Positions 6,972 through 14,031 of a stretch of 14,617 nt of DNA are shown here, one piece after another. Location of the stretch: contig JAGLEG010000238.1 in the NCBI GenBank assembly GCA_023145185.1, positions 1 to 14,617 of the forward strand, read 5' to 3'. This stretch comes from Thermoplasmata archaeon (GTDB taxonomy: Archaea > Thermoplasmatota > Penumbrarchaeia > Penumbrarchaeales > Penumbrarchaeaceae). How positions within the stretch are numbered: position 1 is the first letter of the stretch; every line of letters starts with the position of its first letter. The position numbers were made by a program, and so were the translations under genes. The notes beneath the pieces were generated by a model. That model searched no databases, was not told where the DNA came from, and saw nothing but the letters and a program-made list of their open reading frames with translations.

Positions 6972-7607
6972 ATGAAGTGCCCCCTGTGCAATTCCAACGC
7001 CCTCCCTTTCCATATAGGCCATCTGGGCGAATACCATCGGTGTGATGGGTGCCTTGGTGCCTTTCTCCTGCCTCAGCATCATCTAACGGATGAGGATGAG
7101 AAGAGGAGATACGAGACACACAATAACGATGTGTTGGACCCGCGCTATCAGGGGTTCGTTCAACCGCTCGTTGATGCCGTGATGGATTCATTTTCAACCG
7201 ATAATTCTGGATTGGATTTCGGATGCGGGGAAGGCCCCGTGATCTCCTATCTGTTGAAGAACAAAGGGTACCATCTCGATCTTTACGATCCTTACTTCCA
7301 TGTGGATGCTTCAGTTTTTTCAAGAAAATATGATTACGTCATACTCTCCGAGGTTATGGAACATTTCAAACGTCCGGAAAAGGAGTTCAAGACCCTGTTC
7401 TCGCTTCTGAACCCCGGTGGGAAGATATTCTGCCTGACCGAACTATTGGCAGATGACACCGATTTCGAGAGCTGGCATTACAAGAACGATGAGACCCACC
7501 TGTTCTTCTATCACGAGAGGTCCATTCGATACATTTCTGAAAGGTTTGGGGATCCATCCTACCACATCGATGGAAGGTTGATAATCTTCAATGATCAGGG
7601 ATCTTGA
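6972..7607 (+). CDS. Class I SAM-dependent methyltransferase with N-terminal zinc ribbon
   Basis: The 211-residue product joins a zinc ribbon to a Rossmann-type methyltransferase. Cys3, Cys6, Cys25 and Cys28 (CPLC, CDGC) should bind zinc. The SAM-binding glycine loop is LDFGCGEGP (81-89), the acidic end of strand 2 is LDLYDP (102-107), the motif IV/post-II region is YDYVILSEVMEHF (120-132), and LLNPGGKIFCLTE (145-157) precedes strand 5. The tail WHYKNDETHLFFYHERSI resembles the 'D.TH..FY' stretch of small-molecule or cell-surface-sugar methyltransferases of the Methyltransf_23 group. The substrate is unknown. ATG at 6972 is preferred to the TTG at 6969 because it is the normal codon and lies 28 bp after a TATA box. 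The gene is divergent from the propeller gene and convergent with the PAP2 gene (36 bp gap); no operon partner. Confidence 0.9.
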   Translation: MKCPLCNSNALPFHIGHLGEYHRCDGCLGAFLLPQHHLTDEDEKRRYETHNNDVLDPRYQGFVQPLVDAVMDSFSTDNSGLDFGCGEGPVISYLLKNKGYHLDLYDPYFHVDASVFSRKYDYVILSEVMEHFKRPEKEFKTLFSLLNPGGKIFCLTELLADDTDFESWHYKNDETHLFFYHERSIRYISERFGDPSYHIDGRLIIFNDQGS

Positions 7608-7643
7608 GATAATGTTGTAGTTTGCATTTAGGGCGAGATATGC

Positions 7644-8672
7644 CTATATTTTCCTATCTGATATCCTGTCCAGTATCGAAAGGGAGTTCAACCTCACCAG
7701 AACCCACGGGGACACCAGGGAGACCCCCAATATGAGGACGCAGAACACGGCCACCCCCTCCATATAGGATGGGAGAAGCAGGCCAGAGAGGTAGGAAGCA
7801 GCTCCATAGATCACCATGGACAGGAGGAGCCCCACCACCATCAGGACCATCCTCCTGGGGAGGGGAACGCCCTTCGGCTCATATCCGACGTACCTGTCCT
7901 CCAGGGGAAAGGCGATGGCGCATCCCAGCAGGAGCCCGGCACCCATTCCCAACTCCTCCACCGATGTGTGGAACTCCCCGGGATACAAGGCCGTCAGGAC
8001 GGTCAAACCCGAAAGGAACAGAAGCCCCGTCACAAGGACCCCGAAGGATACCTTCCTCCAGGTCTCGAAGGAGGAGATCCGGGATGCGACCTTTGGATAG
8101 GCCCACATGAACGTAATTATCATGATGATGCCGACGATGTATCCTCCCAGAACGTCCTGCAGGTCATGTACCCCGATCACTATCCTGGAAACGGGGACCG
8201 CGACCACCGCAAAAATGCAGAATGTGAAAAGTACCCTCTTCAAACCCCTGCTCCCTTCCAGGCGAGCGAGGAGCGGGTATCCGTAGAACACAAGCGATGT
8301 CGTAGTATGGCCGCTGGGGAGGCCGTATCCCGATATCTGCTCTCCCAGCAACCTATTGGCGGGGGGCCTGGGGTCGTGGAAGAGCTGTTTGAGAAATACC
8401 GTGGAAAAGACCGTTGCGAAAAAGAGAATGAACATCCTTCGGGCGAAACCCTTGTCATATCCCAGATACAACATCGTGGCCGCGATCACGTAGAGCTTTT
8501 CGTTGCCCAGCTCCGTGATGACTGAGAAGAGGTTGAATATCAGCTCGTTGTCCGAATAGAGGCTTTCGTTGTTCCCTGCAAGGATCAATCCCCCCCCAAT
8601 GAATAGAACGGCGATATTGAGGATCAGGATGAAAAGGAGGTCTTTCCCCGTCAGATCATGCTCTTTGCCCAC
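7644..8672 (-). CDS. PAP2-family membrane phosphatase
   Basis: A 342-residue polytopic membrane protein with all three PAP2 acid phosphatase motifs: K95-QLFHDP-RP (motif 1), PSGH at 119-122 (motif 2) and SRIVIGVHDLQD at 162-173 (motif 3). His122 and His169 with Asp173 are the expected catalytic residues. The family removes phosphate from lipid phosphates such as isoprenyl diphosphates or phosphatidic-type lipids at the membrane surface; in archaea a role in recycling polyprenyl carriers or in ether-lipid turnover is plausible but not shown. After the core there are about four more hydrophobic helices (207-318) split by a polar loop near 258-270, so the protein is longer than minimal PAP2 enzymes. 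The start is a GTG at 8672, placed 26.5 bp after the TATA box at 8695-8702, fitting a leaderless mRNA. Confidence 0.92.
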   Translation of the reverse strand: MGKEHDLTGKDLLFILILNIAVLFIGGGLILAGNNESLYSDNELIFNLFSVITELGNEKLYVIAATMLYLGYDKGFARRMFILFFATVFSTVFLKQLFHDPRPPANRLLGEQISGYGLPSGHTTTSLVFYGYPLLARLEGSRGLKRVLFTFCIFAVVAVPVSRIVIGVHDLQDVLGGYIVGIIMIITFMWAYPKVASRISSFETWRKVSFGVLVTGLLFLSGLTVLTALYPGEFHTSVEELGMGAGLLLGCAIAFPLEDRYVGYEPKGVPLPRRMVLMVVGLLLSMVIYGAASYLSGLLLPSYMEGVAVFCVLILGVSLVSPWVLVRLNSLSILDRISDRKI

Positions 8673-8694
8673 ACTCGAGTGATAGCTGAATATG

Positions 8695-8702
8695 AATATA
8701 TT
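8695..8702 (-). promoter_or_regulatory. TATA box for the PAP2 gene
   Basis: AATATATT is centred at 8698.5, about 26 bp before the GTG at 8672. This supports the GTG as the true, leaderless start. Confidence 0.55.
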
Positions 8703-8766
8703 AGTTCGCTGAAGTGTGCAGGTATGTAGGCCGAAAGGAGGTCGTTAACTTCTCCTTCCCTGCGCC

Positions 8767-8842
8767 CTTGTTCATTCAACACATAAGGGTTTCCATTTAG
8801 AATGAACACTTTCTGCCTTTCTTGTTCATTTAGAATGAACAC
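8767..8842. repeat. Cluster of GTTCATT/AATGAAC dyad repeats
   Basis: A perfect dyad GTTCATT-TAG-AATGAAC lies at 8824-8840. A second, weaker dyad of the same form lies at 8791-8807 (5 of 7 arm pairs), centred 33 bp away, and the 16 bp CATTTAGAATGAACAC is identical at 8794-8809 and 8827-8842. A lone CTTGTTCATT at 8767-8776 repeats the bases at 8821-8830. The cluster begins nine bases past the stop codon of the DUF438 gene and lies about 65-145 bp before the PAP2 TATA box. It could be an operator array, a processed 3' hairpin or the remains of a repeat element; a regulatory site is the likeliest reading but is inferred. The open frame running through it (8651-8842, - strand) merely translates the repeats. 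Confidence 0.5.
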
Positions 8843-8851
8843 CTTGAGAAC

Positions 8852-10423
8852 TTACTCCTTCATGCCATCCCAATCAAGAAGCCTCTGGTTCCCCTCCAGC
8901 TTCTTTATCTCTGTGATGTCCTGGGAGACCTCAAGCGTTCCCAGGAACTTCCCCTCCCCGTTCCTTACGGCGAAGTACCTGATCTGAACGAACTTCCCTC
9001 CAAGCTGTATCCAGAACTCCGCAACGTCCTTGTTCCCAGCCTTGAACTCATCCAGTATCTTCTGTACAACGTGGACGCTCTTTGGAGGGTGACAGTGCTT
9101 GACCTCCCTCCCGATCACCGCAGGGGACCTGGGGAATATCCTCTCCTCCGTGGCTGAATAGTATTTCACCCTCTCGTTCTCGTCCACGAAGGATATGTCC
9201 AGGGGAAGCGTTCTGAGCATGAAGTTGAGCTGTTCCAGTGACAGGTGCCCCTCATCAAGCCTCACCTCTTTCCCCTCGGGAACCTCATCTTTCGTAACGG
9301 TCCCCTCAAATCCCTCCTCGGGCTCCACCCAGGCGAAGCCTATCTCGCCCTCCCCGCTTCTGACCGCCCCCCAGTCCTCGTCCGTCAGCTTTTCCAGGCT
9401 TACGGGAAAGAGGACCTTCTCCTCCTTGTAGATCATATCCTTCATGGTCCTGATCATGATGTCGAGGTTGTCCCAGATCTGTTTCAGGCCCCCCGCCTCT
9501 ATGCTGGCATTCGCATCCTTGACCATGCCCCTGATATCATCGTGGAGCGCCCACATCACCTGGCTCGGGCCAGAGACCTGGTACCTCTCCAGGTATGGAA
9601 AGAGCTGGTTCTCCTTCCTGAGGTAGTGCAGGTTCACCTTGCCCACATACTCCATGAAGTTCATCAGGGTCCCCCTGTCCTCTAAGGATATCTCCCCCTC
9701 CTTTCCGATCCCGCTCATGATGTTGGATATCACATCGAGGTACCCATCCAGCACCCCGTTCTCCTTGACGAACGTGTGGAGTGGGTGGCCCGGAGGGACA
9801 TCCAGTTTATCCTGGCCCTCCAGGGACTCTTTGAACACCTCCACGTGGACGTCGCACAGCTTCTTGATCTCCTCCTGGGGGAGCCCCTCCTCGATGAGCT
9901 CCTGCTCCATCCTGGCGATCTCGGATGAGTCCACCTCGGTGGCGAGGTCCAGGAACCTCTGCTTCACATCCTCGACGCTCTTGCCGGAGTGGAGGTCGGT
10001 GATGATGGATTTCAGGGCCTGGAGCTTCTCATCCGATCCAGCTTTCAGAGAAATATCTCCCTCCATCTTCTCACCCGTGACCTTCTCTATCTGGGCCGCA
10101 AGCGCCTGGATCAGGTCATGCAGCTCTATTCCGCCCATCTGAGCCACCATATCAAGCGTGGCTATCTGTCCCATCTGCTGCATCATCTCCGGGTCCTTCA
10201 GCTTGGAATAGTTTGGTGAGATCTCCGTCAGATGATCCAGAAGGAACGGATACTTTTCGATCAGCTCGCCTATCTTGGTGTTTCCATCAATATTCAAATC
10301 ACGGCCCCCAATGTAATGCGCATGAGCGATGTTCCACATAATCCTTGTCCATGACAGTTCAAGTGGCCCCTTCATGCTATTGCAGCGTAGAAGCAATGCC
10401 TCAATACATATCTGTGCACTCAC
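8852..10423 (-). CDS. DUF1858-DUF438-hemerythrin-PAS protein
   Basis: A 523-residue cytoplasmic protein with four domains in order: DUF1858 (about 45-105, IDGNTKIGELIEKYPFLLDH), DUF438 (about 137-205, HSGKSVEDVKQRF to EIKKLCDVHVEVF), a hemerythrin-like HHE bundle (about 210-345) and a PAS domain (about 397-510). Likely metal ligands in the bundle include His213/His216, His266, Glu271, His294 and Glu334/335. The PAS part shows IGREVKHCHPPKSVHVV and ends with the PAS-typical GTLEVSQDITEIKKLEG. Such proteins are thought to sense oxygen, NO or redox state; no kinase or output domain is attached. The gene follows the GNAT gene by three bases, with GGGTGA over the GNAT stop codon as ribosome site for the GTG at 10423. 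The first 43 residues match no domain, so a later start (ATG 10339 or TTG 10297) remains possible. Confidence 0.88.
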   Translation of the reverse strand: MSAQICIEALLLRCNSMKGPLELSWTRIMWNIAHAHYIGGRDLNIDGNTKIGELIEKYPFLLDHLTEISPNYSKLKDPEMMQQMGQIATLDMVAQMGGIELHDLIQALAAQIEKVTGEKMEGDISLKAGSDEKLQALKSIITDLHSGKSVEDVKQRFLDLATEVDSSEIARMEQELIEEGLPQEEIKKLCDVHVEVFKESLEGQDKLDVPPGHPLHTFVKENGVLDGYLDVISNIMSGIGKEGEISLEDRGTLMNFMEYVGKVNLHYLRKENQLFPYLERYQVSGPSQVMWALHDDIRGMVKDANASIEAGGLKQIWDNLDIMIRTMKDMIYKEEKVLFPVSLEKLTDEDWGAVRSGEGEIGFAWVEPEEGFEGTVTKDEVPEGKEVRLDEGHLSLEQLNFMLRTLPLDISFVDENERVKYYSATEERIFPRSPAVIGREVKHCHPPKSVHVVQKILDEFKAGNKDVAEFWIQLGGKFVQIRYFAVRNGEGKFLGTLEVSQDITEIKKLEGNQRLLDWDGMKE

Positions 10424-10426
10424 GTA

Positions 10427-10924
10427 TCACCCTTTCAGGTCCATCTCGTACCTCTGTTCAATGAGCGCACGTCCCCACTTGACCTCCTCCCTCTCCCATT
10501 CCAGCTCAAATCCTGCAGATATGTACAATTTGCCCGCATTGATCAGGTTCGGCTGGGTCGTCAGATAGATGGAGGTGTACTTGGTCTCCCTTGCAAAGTC
10601 CACTCCCAGATCCACCAGCTTCCTCCCAAGCCCCATCCCTCGCACCCTGGGATCCACCAGCAGGAACCTCAATCTCGCCTTCCCCCCGTCCCCTTTTGCC
10701 AGGGCAACACAGCCGACGATCTCTCCGTTCATCTCGGCGATCCAGAACCTCTCCCGATCCTCATCCAGATCCTCGAGATCGAAAAGGAGCCTATCAACGT
10801 GATGCGCGAAGGTATGGTCGTACCCGAACTCGTCCGAATATAACCTCCCGTGGAGCTCTGATATCGCCTTGAGGTCCCCATCCTCGAGATGGGCCCTTAT
10901 GCTTACCCCGTCTATCTCGTTCAT
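10427..10924 (-). CDS. GNAT-family N-acetyltransferase
   Basis: The product from ATG 10924 is 165 residues. It has the acetyl-CoA loop of GNAT enzymes, LRFLLVDPRVRGMGLGRKLV (85-104; R95-GMGLG-R101), an N-terminal helix pair around ISELHGRLYSDEFG, and the C-terminal 'NAGKLYISAGFE' stretch (129-140) of motif B. The acyl acceptor cannot be told; such stand-alone enzymes modify small molecules or protein amines. The frame is open to an ATG at 10996, but that ATG lies inside the probable TATA box (10995-11002), while 10924 is preceded by GGGGGAGGAT (complement of 10933-10942), an excellent ribosome site, and coincides with the domain start. It is the first gene of a two-gene operon with the DUF438 protein, three bases apart, which hints at acetylation linked to redox or NO sensing. 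Confidence 0.88.
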   Translation of the reverse strand: MNEIDGVSIRAHLEDGDLKAISELHGRLYSDEFGYDHTFAHHVDRLLFDLEDLDEDRERFWIAEMNGEIVGCVALAKGDGGKARLRFLLVDPRVRGMGLGRKLVDLGVDFARETKYTSIYLTTQPNLINAGKLYISAGFELEWEREEVKWGRALIEQRYEMDLKG

Positions 10925-10994
10925 TCGTCCGTATCCTCCCCCGATCGATCGACTGGACCATAATATCGTCTCGTGGATGGGCTCATTTATTTCC

Positions 10995-11002
10995 ATTTAA
11001 AC
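10995..11002 (-). promoter_or_regulatory. TATA box for the GNAT-DUF438 operon
   Basis: On the - strand GTTTAAAT is centred near 10998, predicting transcription start about 10973 and a leader of about 49 bases before the ATG at 10924. It shares the divergent region with the large surface-protein gene. Confidence 0.45.
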
Positions 11003-11008
11003 ATGACC

Positions 11009-11016
11009 TTTTAAGG
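11009..11016 (+). promoter_or_regulatory. TATA-like box for the large surface-protein gene
   Basis: TTTTAAGG is centred near 11013, giving an expected start about 11038. The resulting leader of about 47 bases holds GGAGG (11070-11074) and GAGGAG (11079-11084) before the ATG at 11085. Confidence 0.35.
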
Positions 11017-11084
11017 TAATAACATTTGTTCGCAACCATAATGTACATCCAGCACGTTCAATGCCGCATGGAGGATGAGAGGAG

Positions 11085-13958
11085 ATGAAGGTCAGCATAT
11101 CACTGCTCATATCGATCCTCCTGCTCTTTCCGATATTGTTCATCTCTCCCCAGGATACGTCGGCCTCCCTCTCGAATAAAGATCTGGAAGTTGGAGCCGG
11201 AAAAGAGTACGCCACCATCAACGGCGCCCTGTCCGATGCCATGGAAGGGGACACGATCCTGGTCCATCCCGGGACCTATTACGAACATCTGATCCTTGAA
11301 AAGAGTGTGAGGATAAAGGGTACCGATGATCTGACAACCATAATCGACGGCTCCGGTGTGAACTCCACCATCGTTGTTTATGCTGACCATGTGACGATCG
11401 AATCCCTGACCCTCAGGAACTGTGGCCATAATGATTCTACCATGAACTCCACGGGGTACGACGCAGCGATCCACATCGGTGCGAGTTATCTCAACGTGAT
11501 CGACTGCAGCTTCATGAACAACAGCAGGGTTCCCGTTTACTTCTACACGAAGGGAGATTACTCCATGGTCAAGGGCTGCTCGTTCCACGGGCACTCCATG
11601 AACCACATAAGGTTCAGGACAAGAAGTATCCAGTACGTCTCCATCTTGGACAACGTATTCCGGAACACGGGTTACGGCATCGTTTTCTACGGCCCCAATT
11701 CGGTAGATAACCTCCATATCATCGGCAACACGTTCATCGATGAGGAGCCGGGGTCCGGGCTGGATACTGCGATCAGCTTCTCATTCTGGTGGGTTTACAA
11801 CAAGATCAGGCATGTGGTCGTGGCGAACAATATCTTCAGGGGAACGGAGATCGGTGTGAATTTAAATGCGGGAGTGGATGTTGATATCGTTTACAACACA
11901 TTCGAGAACTGCACGAAAGAGGGAGTTCTCGTTTTAACATCCAGCGATGTGAGGGTCCATCACAACAATTTCATCGGATGCTATAATGGGTCGGTCCAGG
12001 GAAGAAATGAGGACGATCCCGTGGAGTGGAGCGACGGAGAGGGATCAGGGAATTACTGGAGCGACTACACCTCCCAATATCCAGGGGCATCCGGCGATGG
12101 TACGATCTGGTATACGCCCTACAGGATAAACGGAAGCGCGAACGCTCTGGACCCTTACCCGCTTGTACGTATGGTGACAGGGAGATGGAGCGCAGCATAT
12201 GCTCCTTTCATTGCCACTTCACCTCACCAACCGGTGGTCAGGCAGGGAGCACCCTTCGGGATATACCTGGATATCTTCGATCAGGACACCTCCAGGTACG
12301 GTCTTGATACATGGAAGACCTCCGGCCCTGAGTGGTTGGATGTGGGGCCCGGATGTCTGTTATGGGGGGCCGTTCCGGAGGATGAAGCGCTAACGACCTT
12401 TCAGGTAGGGATCACCATCACCGACAGGCTCCATACGATAGATGTGACCCTTTCTATAGGGGTTAGAATGGAGGCCGCGAAGGTGGGCCACTGGTCGTTT
12501 ACAGATGACATCTCAAGGAGGGCTGTTGATTCCAGCGACTATGGGAACGATGGAGTACTGAAGAACAATGCGAGATGGTTCCCTGCCCTGGGTGGAAACG
12601 GAGTTCAATTCTCGGGTGGAGAGGATGCTGTGGTGATCCCTCACAGCCCTTCACTGAACATATCCAACGAGTATTCCATAATAATGTGCATCTATCCCAC
12701 CCAGACCGATCAAAACCTCGAGATCCTGATCGAGAAAGGGCATATGTCCGATAAGACCAGATGGGGAATACATCTTCGAACCGATAGCGATAACGATCTC
12801 ATGCTGTGGAGGGATGACCCTAATGGCGCCCTCAACTACATACGGGTTAAGGCGAAGATCCCATTTGACCAATGGACACATATCGCATTCACATACGATG
12901 GGGCGGTGGTGAGACTCTACGTTAATGGGGAGCTCGAGTACAAAACCACCAAGGACCTCCAACTACCATGGTCTGACGCTCCCTTGGTCCTGAGCGACGA
13001 CTCAAAATATGCCTACGCAGATTTCCTGGGCGTGATGGATGAGGTGTTGATCTATAACTATCCCCTCTCCAGTGCAGAGATAGGCGACCTTCATGAAGGC
13101 CTCAGGGAAGAGATGGAGGGATACGAATATCCCCACACCCCTCCGGAGATCGTCGATTCGGACGGAGACGGCCTCCCTGACCGCTGGGAAATAGAGCATT
13201 TCGGGAACCTGAATGAGCAGGGCACATACGACAGTGACGGCGACGGATACACGAACCTGGAGGAGTATGACCAGGCCTCCGACCCCACGGATATCAACGA
13301 TCCGGACCCCATGGTGGATTCCGATTACGACAGCCTCCCGGATGCCTGGGAAATAGAGCATTTCGGGAACCTGGACGAGTGGGGGAACGACGACTTCGAT
13401 GGAGATGGGTACGATAATTTTGACGAGCTGATGCTTGGCTCGGATCCAAGGGACGGTCAGGACCCGACGCCGGATGCTGATATCGACTTGGACGGCCTGC
13501 CTGACATCTGGGAATACGAGAACTTCGGGAACCTCGACCAGACCTCCGATGATGATTTTGACAGGGACGGTCTCACGGAGTTGGCGGAGTATCAGAGGGG
13601 CTGGGACCCGAACGATATCAACGAGCCCTACCAGGATGTCGACCTCGATTTTGACCATCTGCCTGATTGGTGGGAATATCACCATTTCGGGGACCTCGAT
13701 CAGGAGGGTCTTGACGATCATGATCGGGACGGCTTCACGGAGATGGATGAATACTACGAGGGAACAGATCCCACCGACCCCCTCGACCCACAGGCCCCGC
13801 TCACGGATCCCAGATCATCCAATCTGATGCTCTATATTCTGTTCGTGTTCCTTTCGATCGTTCTGCTTCTGGGGGCTGTTGCGGGTTTCGTGCTGATGTC
13901 GAGGCACCTCAAGAGGGATAAGGGCGACCAAAAGGAAGATAGTTCAAACCAGGTGTAG
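11085..13958 (+). CDS. Large anchored surface protein: beta-helix, LamG-like, Ca-type repeats
   Basis: A 957-residue exported protein. Residues 1-27 are a signal peptide. About 36-362 form a NosD/pectate-lyase-like parallel beta-helix (YATINGALSDAMEGDTILV, GTYYEHLILEKSVRIKG, then repeated VxxNxF turns) ending in the NosD-type GNYWSDYT and TPYRINGSANALDPYPLV. About 375-460 is a small Ig/cadherin-like domain. About 463-672 is a LamG/concanavalin-like domain (WSFTDDISRRAVDSSDYGNDG, QWTHIAFTYDGAVVRLYVNG, FLGVMDEVLIYN). Residues 690-905 are four tandem 54-residue repeats rich in DxDxDGLPD and DxDGDGY motifs, expected to bind calcium as in thrombospondin-3 or EF-like surface repeats. LMLYILFVFLSIVLLLGAVA (914-933) anchors the C-terminus, with a charged cytoplasmic tail. 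It probably binds glycans or forms a stalk at the cell surface. A ribosome site (GGAGG, GAGGAG) supports ATG 11085. Confidence 0.92.
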   Translation: MKVSISLLISILLLFPILFISPQDTSASLSNKDLEVGAGKEYATINGALSDAMEGDTILVHPGTYYEHLILEKSVRIKGTDDLTTIIDGSGVNSTIVVYADHVTIESLTLRNCGHNDSTMNSTGYDAAIHIGASYLNVIDCSFMNNSRVPVYFYTKGDYSMVKGCSFHGHSMNHIRFRTRSIQYVSILDNVFRNTGYGIVFYGPNSVDNLHIIGNTFIDEEPGSGLDTAISFSFWWVYNKIRHVVVANNIFRGTEIGVNLNAGVDVDIVYNTFENCTKEGVLVLTSSDVRVHHNNFIGCYNGSVQGRNEDDPVEWSDGEGSGNYWSDYTSQYPGASGDGTIWYTPYRINGSANALDPYPLVRMVTGRWSAAYAPFIATSPHQPVVRQGAPFGIYLDIFDQDTSRYGLDTWKTSGPEWLDVGPGCLLWGAVPEDEALTTFQVGITITDRLHTIDVTLSIGVRMEAAKVGHWSFTDDISRRAVDSSDYGNDGVLKNNARWFPALGGNGVQFSGGEDAVVIPHSPSLNISNEYSIIMCIYPTQTDQNLEILIEKGHMSDKTRWGIHLRTDSDNDLMLWRDDPNGALNYIRVKAKIPFDQWTHIAFTYDGAVVRLYVNGELEYKTTKDLQLPWSDAPLVLSDDSKYAYADFLGVMDEVLIYNYPLSSAEIGDLHEGLREEMEGYEYPHTPPEIVDSDGDGLPDRWEIEHFGNLNEQGTYDSDGDGYTNLEEYDQASDPTDINDPDPMVDSDYDSLPDAWEIEHFGNLDEWGNDDFDGDGYDNFDELMLGSDPRDGQDPTPDADIDLDGLPDIWEYENFGNLDQTSDDDFDRDGLTELAEYQRGWDPNDINEPYQDVDLDFDHLPDWWEYHHFGDLDQEGLDDHDRDGFTEMDEYYEGTDPTDPLDPQAPLTDPRSSNLMLYILFVFLSIVLLLGAVAGFVLMSRHLKRDKGDQKEDSSNQV
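13152..13799 (+). repeat. Four in-frame 162 bp repeats (54 residues each)
   Basis: Units start at 13152, 13314, 13476 and 13638 and are exactly the same length, with no insertion or deletion. Each has an aspartate loop (VDSDGDGLPD type), WE-x-x-x-FG-[ND]-L, a second aspartate loop (DSDGDGYTNLEEY type) and a closing DP-x-D. Units 1 and 2 share an unbroken run of nearly 30 identical bases around the WEIEHFGNL codons, while units 3 and 4 are more diverged, so units 1 and 2 are probably the youngest pair. Confidence 0.9.
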
Positions 13959-13970
13959 TATCCCCTGGTT
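13947..13970 (+). other. Hairpin across the stop codon of the surface-protein gene
   Basis: AACCAGG (13947-13953) and CCTGGTT (13964-13970) pair perfectly over seven positions, with a ten-base loop that includes the TAG stop codon (13956-13958). No T tract follows directly, so it is not a classical terminator; it may mark the mRNA end or be chance. Confidence 0.3.
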
Positions 13971-14002
13971 GTAGTGGTGTATTTCAGCGAAGAATCCATC
14001 AC

Positions 14003-14010
14003 TTTATATA
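14003..14010 (+). promoter_or_regulatory. TATA box for the cyanophycinase gene
   Basis: TTTATATA is centred 25.5 bp before the ATG at 14032, the spacing of a leaderless archaeal transcript; no ribosome site lies between. Confidence 0.6.
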
Positions 14011-14031
14011 TCGACCAGAGGTTAATCCGGG

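Noticed and set aside
8651..8842. A 63-residue frame on the - strand between the PAP2 and DUF438 genes
   Set aside because: It translates the dyad repeats (LNEQERQ, LNEQGRR), has no ribosome site, and overlaps the PAP2 start.
10925..10996. Longer start of the GNAT protein at 10996
   Set aside because: That ATG lies within the probable TATA box, and ATG 10924 has a near-perfect ribosome site.
11068..11088. Six-codon upstream ORF whose TGA overlaps the ATG of the surface-protein gene
   Set aside because: It has no ribosome site of its own and its bases are the purine-rich ribosome site of the main gene, so chance explains it.
13002..13721. A 239-residue - strand open frame under the surface-protein repeats
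   Set aside because: It is a shadow of the repeats: stop codons are excluded by the Asp/Gly-rich codons of the + strand, and there is no promoter or ribosome site.
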